A DNA stretch of 64,000 bases from the NCBI GenBank assembly GCA_002189035.1, contig NEEC01000002.1, positions 2,604,001 to 2,668,000 of the forward strand, written 5' to 3'. The notes beneath the pieces are model-generated. The model saw nothing but the letters and a program-made list of their open reading frames with translations, did no database searches and had not been told where the DNA came from. Positions 37,900 to 49,167 of this stretch are shown piece by piece. The first letter of the stretch is position 1, and every line of letters starts with the position of its first letter. This DNA is from Utricularia gibba. Taxonomy: Eukaryota > Streptophyta > Magnoliopsida > Lamiales > Lentibulariaceae. Made by a program: the position numbers and the translations under genes.

Positions 37900-40800
37900 T
37901 TTTCATGGACACAAGTTTCGGGTCATGCCAACTCATCCGATACTCGAGTCGAGGGTATCTATGCCTACTCTTATTTGACCTTGCAAGTATTTCGAGAATG
38001 ATGACTTCACAAAATACACTTGGATATATTTCCTCAAACAAAAATGAAAGGTTATAGATTACTTCAAAATATTCAAAGCACTTGATGAGTCCCATAGTGG
38101 TTCAGAAATACTTACCTTGCACATGAACAATGGTGACGAATACAAATCTACTGATCTTAGGAACCTATACAATGAGAATGAGATTTATCATCAGTTTACC
38201 ATTCCATACACCCCACAGCAAAACGGGATATGCGAGAGAAAAAGGCGAACAATAATGAATATGACAAGATGGCTCTTACTTGATCACAATCTGCAATTAT
38301 AGTTTTGGGGAGAAGTAGTGAATACTTCAGTATTTCTAGTGAATCGTCTTATTACTTGAAGGGAAAACTCTTACGAAATGTGGTACAGCAAAGTACCAAA
38401 CCTGTAAGACTTAAAAATATTTGATTCTCTCTGTTACGTTTTTATTTCAAAGAAACAAAGACATAAATTATCAAATCATTCACAGATAGGGGTCTTCATG
38501 AGATATTATGACACCACCCATATTTTCAGGATCTATATTCCTTGAAAAAATTGAATCGAGCTACAATGAAGTACAAACGTTGTAGTAGATGAAACCCAAA
38601 CTATTGATATGGAAGAAATATAAAAAAGATATGCAAAAAGGAATATCTTTCACACAAGCTATAGATGACCTTTTCCCATAAGACAAATCTCAAAATCTTT
38701 CTGAACCTGCTATTCAAAACTTTATTTGAACTAAAGAAAATACTACAACTACCAATGTGGCAGATATGACTGCACACGATATTTTTCATAAAATGAATAA
38801 CATCTATATTGAAGGATTGATGACTGACCATGAAACTAGCACAAATCTTGAAGAAACTCATTCTCTAGACATCGATGGAAACAATGCACATGAGCAACAA
38901 TCTATTTGAAATCATGTCAGTGGATCAAACATTCAATCATCATCTATGGATATCACAAATTCTGTCAATGAGGAAGCCTCTACGAACTCTACTCAACATG
39001 ACTCAGATTCACTGGAATATGAAAAAAGTGAAACGATATATTGTACTAGAAATCTAGATTCGATATCATCTTAATTCAAATTATCTCTAGAAGATCAACT
39101 CTCAGAAGCTAGTGATGAACCAAAATTAGCATATACCTCTTATATTCCACATTTCTTGTGCAACGATCCAGATCATAACATAGATGAACAGCCTATTAGA
39201 GATATTTGACAATAGCAAGTATTTATGATTGTTATCTATTAATTCACAAACCTATAATGCTTCATGAAGCACTTCAAAACCCTGCTTGGAAGGAATCTAT
39301 GGAATAGGAGCTGAAATCTATCGCGCAACATCAAGTATGGACCATAGTTGACAAGCCACCAAATGTAATACCTCTTGGTCTAAAATGAGAATTCCAAACA
39401 AAATTCAAACCTGATGGATCATTAAACAAGTTAAATTCAAAGTTGATCGCCAAGGGTTATCTAGAGAAAGAAGAAGTTGATTATTGTGAAACCTTTGGCC
39501 CTATCGCAAGATTATATACTATTAAGTTGATCATTTCAATGACAGCAAGCCAAGAAGACTCTACACCATTTGGACATTAAGAGTGCATTCTTGAATAGTG
39601 ACCTATTTGAAGATACATTCAACCACCTCCAACATTTATACTTAAGGATGAACTAGAAGGTGCTTAAATTAAAAAAAGCTCTCCATGATTTGAAACAAGT
39701 TCCAAAAAAATGGTACTCTACAATTGATAATTTCTTCATCCAAAATGACTATACAAGGAGCACAAATAATACTACACTGTACATCATGGAAACTACTATT
39801 GGAAGATCATAATAAGTTTGTACGTTGATGATATTCTACTCACTAACAGCAATGAAGCAATGATAGCAGAAGAAAACAAAAGCTGAAAGACAAGTTTGAT
39901 TTAACAGATTTAGGACCAATGCAATACAGTCTTGGATTAAAAATATCACAAACTTTAGAGTATATTTTTGTAAGTGAAAGGAAATACATTGAAGACTTAT
40001 TAATTAGGTTTGACTTGGTTAATGCATGTGAAGCAATGACTCTATTTACTCTATACTTGAAGCTCAAGGTCAATCAAGTCTCAAAAAGTTAGATTCTAAA
40101 AAATACACATCATAGAGTCAAAGAGGAGTCAAATATTTATGAGTATCAAAAAATGATATGTGCTCTCCTATACATTACTTCCACAAGGCCGGTTATCAAC
40201 TTTGCAATAACCTTTTTTTTAAATTTATGCATAAACCTATAAGTCGCATTTCAAAATTGCCAAACAAATTCTTAGGTATTTAAAATCTATAAAATCATTA
40301 GGTCTTATTTTTTAAGAGAAACACTAACCTTTCCCTCTAAGGCTTTATAGATTCAGATTTTGCAAATGATGAATCTAATCTAAAAACAATCACTGAATAT
40401 TTCTTTACCTTGGGATTCACAGGTTTTGCATTGAATAGCAAAAAACAAGACCTGATTGCTCAATCCTCAACCGAGGCAGAGTATATTGCTGGTGCCTCAA
40501 CGGCTAATCATGCTCAATGGCTTGTAAAGTTGTGCGAGGATCTACGAATCAAGATACATCGATCACTTATATTAAAGATCGATAATAAATTAGCAATTAG
40601 CATCTCACATAATCAAATTATGTTCAGAAAAACCAAGCATATTTGAACCAAATGTAATGTTATGAGAGATTATGTGAAGGATGGAAACATAAAACTAGAA
40701 TTCCTGCCATCCGAACAACAAGCAACAGACATTCTAACAAAGGCATTATTCTCAAAGTATTTTCCCAAATCAAGGAATTGTTGGGTTTGAGAAAAAAATC

Positions 40801-41067
40801 CGATTGAAATTATAGAAATCAAGGAGGAATGAAGTAGCAAGATGATATGTCTTACATCAATTTAAAGCAAGAAGACAGAATGCATCACGACATAGAGTAG
40901 CGCAGTGAATCTAATGAATTGATGATATGTTGTGAATAACTTGCTAGTGTAAGCTATGAGGGCCAAACTAAGACCAAGAAGAGAAAAGAGACTTCAAGGG
41001 AGTTGGGTCTGATTGTGTTTGATCCAATTCTATAGAGTACCAAGCAGTCGAACAGAAAGAGTGCTGA
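37900..41067 (+). mobile_element. truncated Ty1/Copia retrotransposon
   Basis: Degenerate pol on the plus strand in Copia order. Integrase lies at about 37980-38440 (DDFTKYTWIYFLKQ, then HMNNGDEY and PYTPQQNGICERKRRT). Reverse transcriptase lies at about 39240-40000 with the YVDDILLTNS motif near 39820. RNase H lies at about 40330-40790 (QSSTEAEYIAGASTANHAQW). Gag, protease and the 5' part are absent, and many stops and frameshifts interrupt it. A purine tract ending AAGGAGGAA (to 40829) is followed by TGAAG at 40830, a likely start of the 3' LTR. I cannot find a matching 5' LTR. The right edge abuts the second transporter fragment near 41068. Confidence 0.8.
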
Positions 41068-41727
41068 AAAGAGAACTTTTGTCTTGGAATCCTTACGGTA
41101 GCTTCTTGTCCAAGGGAGAAGTGTCAAAGCCCTTGATGTGTTGAACGGTATGTGAAAATCAACGGTTGGAAATTTTCAGATAACTAACGCATCAAGTCAC
41201 CGTTTGAGGATGCAATCGGGATACATTCCCCTATATATGAGCTCTAGAATGCTAGATGGGCTGTCAGAAGATTGGAGATTGTGATGATCACTAGATTCGG
41301 GGTCAGTTTGGTTTGCTACAGGATGTAGTTCAATTCCATGATTGATGTTCCTATCATTCTCATTGGTGGTGCTCTCATCAGCTTCATAGACCATCGTGAG
41401 CTCTTTTCTTCCATGATTGTTGCCGCTCGAAAGTCCTACGTCCTCTGCACTCTTCCACCAACAGGAGCTTCCCATATTCCTATGTTCAGCTGAACATGGA
41501 GGCATTGAGATTCATGACCATTTCGAATGACTACAAAGTTTTTTATATGAACTGCACGGAGCTTTTTTCCATGAATGTAAGGAACTTCACCGTCTCCCTA
41601 TTGATACAAGCCATGATGTTGAGTGCCTTTGTTTCTTCAATGTAGGATGTATTGAGAAGATCACACCTGTCTCTTTCATTACTTGCCTTCAGTGTCATGT
41701 CCATTGTGAGTGGAGCTCTCATCTTTC

Positions 41728-42197
41728 TGAATGCAGTATTGAATATACGATGTACAATGTAGGACTTGGATATTGAAGTGAATCAATCTTTGCTTGAAGA
41801 AACTATCTTTCTTTTAGGTAAAAAAACCTCTATAAATGTTCTTGCAGACAACAAGTATTTATAGGAATTTCACAAAAAATAGTCGTTGTTATTTTGAGCA
41901 AGTCATAGCTGTGCTACACTTATTGCTAATTTGTAGCCATCACTTTTGAGAGTAGGATATTTGAGTGTGGCTTTGTTTCTGTACTTAGTGGGTTGGATCG
42001 TTGTGTCTTGTCCATGAGGTGTAAGACCCATTTGGCTGAATTGAGATCCACTATGATGAGGCCTATGTACGAGTTTACTCTCTTCATCCGTCTCTTTTCA
42101 GTTTCGTGGCAACACATACTATTCTTCAAGTTCTCACAATTCTTCTCTGCTTCATCTTTCAATAATTTTAGCTTGGATTCATGGTTCTCTGCCTTCA
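41728..42197 (-). repeat. 3' LTR of the minus-strand Copia element
   Basis: About 470 bases. Read on the minus strand it begins TGAAGGCAGAGAACCATG and ends with ...CATTCA. It matches 46623-47089 along its whole length with frequent substitutions and small indels, so the insertion is not recent. Confidence 0.8.
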
Positions 42198-45100
42198 TTC
42201 CTCCTCGAAGATGAAGTCGAGGTGAGTTTTCGGGATTTGAGGGATTTTTTTGTAACCCTAATAGTTCTTTTATTTGGGCAAACTGTTTTGGGAATAGAGA
42301 TTTCATAAGGATGTCTATAGGTTGTTTCTTAGACGATAAGTATTCTAGGGTGATGCTTCCCTCCTGGATGTAGTCTCTTAGGACGTGATATTTGATCTTA
42401 ATGTACTTAGTCTTCTCAAACATAACACAATTTTGAGCAATACTTATGATTGATTTGTTGTCAATCCTCAAGATACGCGGTCTTGGCAACTTGATTTTTA
42501 GATCCTTACATAATTTGAGTAGCCATTGTGTGTAATTTGCAGCTGATGCTCCTGTAATGTACTCTCCTTCGACCGATGATTGAGCAACAAGTTCTTATTT
42601 CCTACTATTTTAGGAAAAGGCTGCGGACCCTAGGGTGAATAGAGAGTCATTGTGGGTTTTAGATCAGTCTTGTCTCCTTCAAAATCAGAGTCTAACAAAA
42701 TCTGGGAGGACAGGGTTAGTATGCTTCTTGAAATAAAGTTCTAAAGTTTTAGTAGAATTTAAGTATTTGAAGATTTGTTCAACAATTTTAAGATGCAAGT
42801 GTGATAGATTGTGCATTAAACGTGATAGAAATGTTACTACAAAAGTGATGTCAGGTCTGGTAGCTATGAGGTAGAGAAGTGCTCCCACGATTTTTTGATA
42901 TTCTGATATATTGACTGCCTTGGCGGATGTCAATCCCGTATGTGATTTCTCTATGCGTTCCCTCTTTGTGGCCAGGTTTACCTTTAACTTAAAATAAGGA
43001 GTGAAAAGCATAGCAACATCCCTAGCTTCAGTCATCTCAAGTACGCTTAATAAATCCTTTGTGTATTTCTTTTGTCTAAAAAAAAATGTAATTCTTATCT
43101 TGGATAATTTCAAACCCCAAGAAGTATTATGCAGGCCCCAAATCAAAGAGGTTGAATTTATCTCGCAACTCGCTTTTTTCTACATCTATCATTTCTTCAT
43201 CGATGCTTGTAAAAAAAATATCATCAACGTACAAGGTAATTATAATTCTTCCCTTTTTTTAGACAAGAGTGTAGATGGTGGTGTCACTTTGAATTTACCT
43301 GTATCCCATCTACATTAGAAACCCATCTATTATAGCATGCCATTTTTTCGACACTTTTTTTAGGTCATATAATGCATTTTTTCAATTTTAGGACCTTTTA
43401 TTCTCCATTTTCAAGAATGAAGCTAGACGGCGGATGTACATAGATTTCCTCAATTAGATGTCCATTTAGAAACGTACCTTTCACATCCAAGTGATGAAGC
43501 ATCCATCCTTGGCTAGCAGCATAAGTGATTACAAGCTTTATAGTGTCTAGCCTAGCTACTGGAGCAAGTGCCTCCCAATAATTTATTTCTTTCTTTTGAA
43601 AATATCCTTTGGCAACTAACTGAGATTTCAGCTTGTTTATAGATCCATCCAGGTTGAGTTTGGTCCGTAAAATCCATTTAAAACCAATTGGCTTGACTCC
43701 TTGAGGTTTGTCCATTAGTACTCATAGTTGATGATTTTTTATGAAAGATAATTCACTTTCCATGGATGCTTTCTATGCAGGGTCACGTAGTAATTCATAG
43801 GGAGTTAAGAACTCACATTTAATTAAGGCCATATCATATATTCTACCAATAGAGTCATACCCTTTGACTAGTTTTTTATCTTGTAGGTGATCAAGATTAT
43901 GGCATTGGAAGTGTGGAATGTAGATGTCTTCATTTGAGTCACTTTCAACATTGTCTTCCAGATTCTCAATATTTGGTAATATTTCAGATTCATGATGGTA
44001 AGATTATGAGAATGGACATCTTGACTTGTGTTTGCGGAATTAAATAACTCCATGTTTTTTTTGTCATAAGTGAGGTCATCTCTAGAGGTCCCTGAATTTT
44101 GTTGCTCAACTTGAGAGTTTTCTTCATCTTGAGTAGCCTATTCTACTACATTATCATGATGAAATAGTTGAAAAATTTCCATGTTATAATCAGCATTGTG
44201 CTCTAAAGAGTTTAAGTGCATTTTCCAATCAAGTGTTTGAGATTCATTTACCACTATGTCTATGCTCCTTTAGTATTCGGATCTTGTGGCTGTTCGGAAT
44301 ATAAAATATGTAGACATAAGTAAAGTCAGCACACATAAAGATCCCAAACTAAGAACAATTTTCAAGTTTGTTTCTCTTTTCTTTAGGAATGAAAACATAA
44401 CATAGAGATCTGAATATCTTCAAATTGAGCAGGTTAGGAGCCTTTCCATGCCATATTTCTTAGGGTGTTTTACTATATGGAATTTCTTTTGTAGGTAGTC
44501 CATTAGAAGGAAAACAGCAATATGGACAGCTTCACTCTAAATGTAGAGGCAGATTGTGGTCTAGCATAAGACATCGAGCCATATTCATGATGGTGCGGTT
44601 ATTTCTTTCACAAGTGCCGTTCTGTTGAGGTATATAAGGAACTATAAATCAATGTGTAATACCATTTTATGAGTAGAGTTTTTTGTGCTCCATAGACTTA
44701 CATTCACCCTCATTATCCGAAAGTAGTATAATGATCTTTCAGTTTCTGCTAGAGTCTTGAAGATCTTAAAATAATTTGCAGCCTCTGATTTGTGCTTGAG
44801 GAAGTAGACCCAAGTGTATTTGGAGAAATCATCGATGAATATGATATAATATTTGTTTCCTCCGAGCATTGTCACGTTCATGGGTCCGTTGAGATCACTT
44901 GTTACTAATTGCAATTTGGCTTCTGAAGTTTCAATTCTTCGTTTAAATACATTCCGACTCATCTTCCCTAGCAGACATGTGCTGTAGGGCTGATCACAGT
45001 GTTTTAACTCAAGTACGCCACACATATAGCTCCTTTGGATTGAGCAGACTTTAATGCTACATTATGGTGATGGCTGAGGTGCTTGTACCATATCATAGAA

Positions 45101-46622
45101 GTATCAGTGGCTGATAGGGTGAGAAGCTCTAGTGAGTGACTTGAGTTGATAGGAAACAAACGGTTGATCATGAGGACTTTCAACAACATAGTATGATTCT
45201 GATCAATTAGAGAACATGTATGATCTTCAAGGCATATTTTGATATCTTCTTCAATGCTTAGTAAATTATGTGAGGCTTGTGGGACATAAAATACAGCTAT
45301 TAGTTTGATCAATTGTTGATTTGTCTCAATGCACACTGGTCCAATACCATCAATAGGTATTGTGGTTCCATTGGTGACTGTCAGTGTCTTCCTTGTAGTT
45401 GTTGTAAGAGAGGTGAAAATTGACCTATCATTAGTCAGGTGTGATTGTTGTAAGTGCAGTCAAGTAGCCAAGTAAGTTTGTGTCTGTGATCCTTAATTTT
45501 TGAGACTATGGTCATACTGCACAGTGAGTAGATAGAAACCTTAGCAATCTTATTGATATCATCAACAAATACATCATTGGGTTTAGCGAAGACATTCTCA
45601 ATAGATACAGTGTGCGAGTTTTTAGGTGCTTGATTTCTTTTGTTGGGACATACCTTCTCTACATGTCCTTTTGCAGTACACAGGGTGCATTGGGCCTCCG
45701 GGTTCCAGTAACAGTAGATAAGGAGATGATTCTTTGTGCACAATATGAATAGGGTGGGTAGGAGCTTTTCTTTTCCTTCTTGGCTGGATGAAAGGTTGGT
45801 GCCGTGTAAGATTGGCATCCTACATTTTTATTCATAGAACTTGAGCTGAACATGGCTTTAAAGGATGCTCTTGAGCACTTTCTTCACTTCGTGTTTTATG
45901 GCAATTTTCTGCATTTTTGAGGTAATATAGTAGTTGCTGCAAAGATAGAGTCTCCAGAAACCTAGTGGCATCTAGGGATTCAATAACAACATCAAACTCC
46001 GTAGATGCACCGTGAATAACTTGGGCTTTCAAATTTTGTTCTTCCCTTTCATCCACTACTTCACCCATCCTTTTCAGTTTTTCAAGGTTTTTGAGAAGTA
46101 TTTCAGTGTTGGACGACACCTCTCCTTCACTTATTTTGAAGTTGTATACTTTATTCTAAAGTATCTGGATCTCTCTTTTCCAAACTTCCTTTTTTCTTCA
46201 TAAGTGTCTTGTAGTGTCTTCCATGCTTCACATGGTGATTTTCAAGTGATGCATCTATAGGCATCACCAATAACAACATAGGAAAGTGCTGCTGAGGTTT
46301 GAATCTCTTTCACATGGTATTCTCGTTCAACTAATCATTTTTCTTAAAGGATGCCCTCAAAGCAGAGACATGTGGCTATGAGATTCCATAGCCCATGTAA
46401 TTGTAGGTAAATTTTCATCTTTGGTGCCCAAATGTCATATTCTTTGCCATCAAATATGAGCGAGGTTATATTTGTAACAAATACATTTGAGGCCATTGTG
46501 TCACCCTACACAGTCAAAGAGGCAGACACAAAGAAAAAACAAGTGTTAGAGAGTGAGCGTTGAACCAAGATTTAGAGAGATTGATCTGCGTCGTTTTGTT
46601 TTCCTTCACGTCAGGTTCACCA

Positions 46623-47089
46623 TTAAAGCGGTATTGAATATATGATGCATGATGTAAGACTTAAATATTGAAGTGAATCAATCTTCACTTGAAGAAGCTA
46701 TCTTCCTTTCAGGTAAAAAACCTCTACAAATGTTCTTGCATGCAACAAGTATTTATAAAAATTTCACAAAAACTAGTTGTTATTTTGGGCAAGTCATAGC
46801 CATTGATGCACTTATTGCTGATTTGTTGCCATCACTTATGAGAGTAAGATACTTGAGTGGGGCTTTGTTACTGTGCTTAGTAGGCTGAATCATTGTGTCT
46901 TGTTTATGAGGTGTATGGCCGATTTTGTTGAATTGGTATCCATTATGATGAGGCCCATGTTAGAGCTTACTCTATTCATTCGTCTCTTTTCAGTTTTGCA
47001 GCAACACAAACTATCCTTCAAGTTCTCACAATTCTCCTTTGCTTCATCTTCCAATAATTCTGCCTTGGATTCATGGTTCTATGACTTCA
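46623..47089 (-). repeat. 5' LTR of the minus-strand Copia element
   Basis: About 467 bases. Read on the minus strand it begins TGAAGTCATAGAACCATG and ends TTAA where CA is expected. TGGTGAACC follows directly, in the position of the primer-binding site. It is the partner of the repeat at 41728-42197. Confidence 0.8.
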
Positions 47090-47157
47090 ATCTTTTGGTT
47101 GCTAGAAACCAGTAACTCCCCACTCTATGAAGAGGAGTCTGATGAGTCGGCATGCTA

Positions 47158-48295
47158 AAATGAGTGTTTCAACTTTATCATTCTTAAATCTGAAAATATA
47201 TTTAACATATTTAAACAATAATTTTATTTTCTATGTGTATAAAAAATAGTAACTCTTAACATATAAATGAGTTTTATCTTTTTAAAAATATTCTAAATTC
47301 GGGAAAAAAATTTAGTTGAGGTTGGATCCAAAAGTTAATTTTGCAGAAATTTTATAAATGCAAAAAAATAATATAATTTATTTAAAATTTTAAAAATCAT
47401 AATTTTCAATGATATAAAAATGGGAAAAAATAATTTTGGTTTCAGTTTGTGTTTTTTTAGGGTGGAATTTGTCGGTTACTCATAAAAATTATAATTCTTA
47501 AATTTTAAAATTACATCATAAATTCTTCAAATTGTTTTATTGTAAATAATTTAATATGAAATTTATGAAATGGCGCGTGGTGTGATGTGTGAAGGCGACT
47601 GGTTAACTTCTGGCCTTTTGCTTGGGCTGTGTTGTACGGGAAGCCATTATCATGTCTAGGAACACTTTTTACTTTTACTTTATAAGACCAAACACTCCCG
47701 GTGCTCCAAGTCCCCCTTTCAACACGCCAGCACGATGATGCATTGGAAAACTTGATGGACTTGGTCACAGAGTTTGGATTTTCTCTGCTTGGCGCTTGAG
47801 TGGGATCCAGATCCAGATCGTCTATCTGTCTCCTGTGATCTACTTAATTTTTGGCGTTTTGGGTCACGAGGGCGTAGCAGATCTCGGGTTTTGGTTGCTG
47901 TGGTTCGCCTCACCAGGTTGGGGTTTTCTGGGCGACAGGTTCTTCTTCCTAATCCTACCGTGTGATCCATGATGACTCGGAGGAAAAAAGGGCAGCAACA
48001 GAACCCAGCTGGGGCTCTTGTGATGGACACTCCAGCTTTACCAGCAAAAACGTCGTATCGAAAAGGGAAAAGACAGGTCACTCCGGGAATCAGAGCAAAC
48101 CGGTGGGCCAGCCGGAGGGTTTATGTTTTCAGGTAGCGAAAACGAATACGGTGCACCATGGCCACACTCACGTCCCCCTGTCTTTTCATGTGTGATGTGC
48201 AGCACAGAACCTCTTGTCCCGAGGGACTGGCTGGTCGCCTATATTACAGGAGGAGCGGGTGGGAAGGAAGGTGGGGTGTGTTGATTCACGGGGTG
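47158..48295. other. upstream region of the FT-like gene
   Basis: AT-rich to about 47560, then mixed. A 54-codon frame opens at an ATG near 47990 (MTRRKKGQQQNPAG) but matches no family I know. The FT promoter and leader should be here. Confidence 0.45.
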
Positions 48296-49167
48296 ATGCC
48301 AAGGGAAAGGGATCCGCTCGTGGTGGGAAGAGTGGTCGGGGATGTGTTGGATCCCTTCACCAGATCCGTGGATCTCAGGGTCAGCTACAGCGGGCGAGAG
48401 GTGAAAAACGGGTCGGAGTTCAAGCCTTCCGAGGTTGCGGCCCCGCCGAGGGTCGACGTCGGGGGTGACGACCTCCGCACCTTCTACACTATGGTATGCA
48501 TGATCATCAATTATTTATTTAGTTTTCACTGTTCACCGGCGTGCCTCGGCCCTGATGCCTCTTTCTTCCATTTCCATGGGCGTGGTTGCTGAAGCTGCTG
48601 GTGGATCCCGATGCTCCCAGCCCAGCGATCCCAATCTCAGAGAGTATTTGCATTGGTGAGCCGATTTTGTAACCGCAACACATTCAAACGCTTCCTGTAC
48701 TCACAGTCCCTCCCTCCCTCCATTCTGTGTGATTCTTAGGATGGTCACTGACATTCCTGGAACCACTGGGGCAACCCTAGGTGAGCCAAGCACTCACAAT
48801 CCTTGCTCTAATTCATTCTCTCTCCATGGCTGTGGTCGGAAAAACTAACCTTTTTGCTACATGGAGAAGCACAATAAATTCTTAGAATGTGAGACGGCAC
48901 AATTGGCTGCCTAGAATTAAATAACTGTTTTCAGGACAAGAGATTACATGCTACGAGAGCCCACGGCCAACCATGGGAATCCATCGCTTCGTGTTCGTTC
49001 TTTTCCGGCAACTGGGACGGCAGACGGTTTACATGCCGGGGTGGCGGCAGCATTTCAGCACCAGGGACTTCGCCGAGATATACAATCTGGGATCTCCGGT
49101 GGCGGCGGTCTTTTTCAACTGCCAACGGGAGAGTGGTAGCGGCGGGCGAAGGGCTTCCTCCACGTGA
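48296..49167 (+). CDS. FT: FLOWERING LOCUS T-like florigen (PEBP)
   Basis: Mobile phloem protein that binds FD and 14-3-3 in the shoot apex to trigger flowering. Four exons with the canonical FT sizes: 48296-48493, 48595-48655 (61, expected 62), 48740-48780 (41) and 48935-49167, 177 residues. The protein opens [20 protein letters not shown]. The anion pocket DPDAPSP and [16 protein letters not shown] are present, with the IYNLG triad and C-terminal [12 protein letters not shown]. The FT-type Tyr of REYLHW is kept rather than the TFL1 His, so an activator is expected. The external loop reads [12 protein letters not shown] where FT proteins usually have VYAPGWRQNFNT. The frame breaks at CCC 48621-48623; one more C restores [13 protein letters not shown] and the 62-base exon. 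All three introns are short (about 85-155 bases). Confidence 0.93.

Larger units (their letters stand above)
41728..47089 (-). mobile_element. Ty1/Copia LTR retrotransposon with both LTRs, inside OCT copy 2
   Basis: About 5.4 kb, on the minus strand. Order from the 5' end: gag at 46119-45435 with a CCHC zinc knuckle (CTLCTAKGHVEKVC), the pre-integrase/GAG-pre region at 45336-45004, integrase at 45025-44642 (FIDDFSKYTWVYFLKHKSE), reverse transcriptase at 43715-42685 with YVDDIFFTS near 43215-43240, and RNase H at 42489-41926. Frameshifts and stops interrupt it throughout. A purine-rich tract precedes the 3' LTR. ATCTT occurs at 41721-41725 and at 47090-47094 and is a probable target duplication, though two bases separate the left copy from the LTR. 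Confidence 0.88.
41068..47157 (+). pseudogene. second OCT copy, 5'-truncated and split by a retrotransposon
   Basis: 41068-41725 aligns by eye with the second half of the upstream OCT gene. It starts at the ESPRWLL region, then has CTCTAG at the same place as the TAG in the first copy, followed by ARWAVRRL, IGGALISFIDHRELF and [14 protein letters not shown]. Reading is broken by further stops and indels. A Copia element then interrupts the codons for ALIFW. The last codons follow it at 47090-47157: IFWLLETSNSPLYE and a TAA at 47155-47157. The 5' half is missing, with the plus-strand Copia fragment in its place. Clearly non-functional. Confidence 0.85.
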
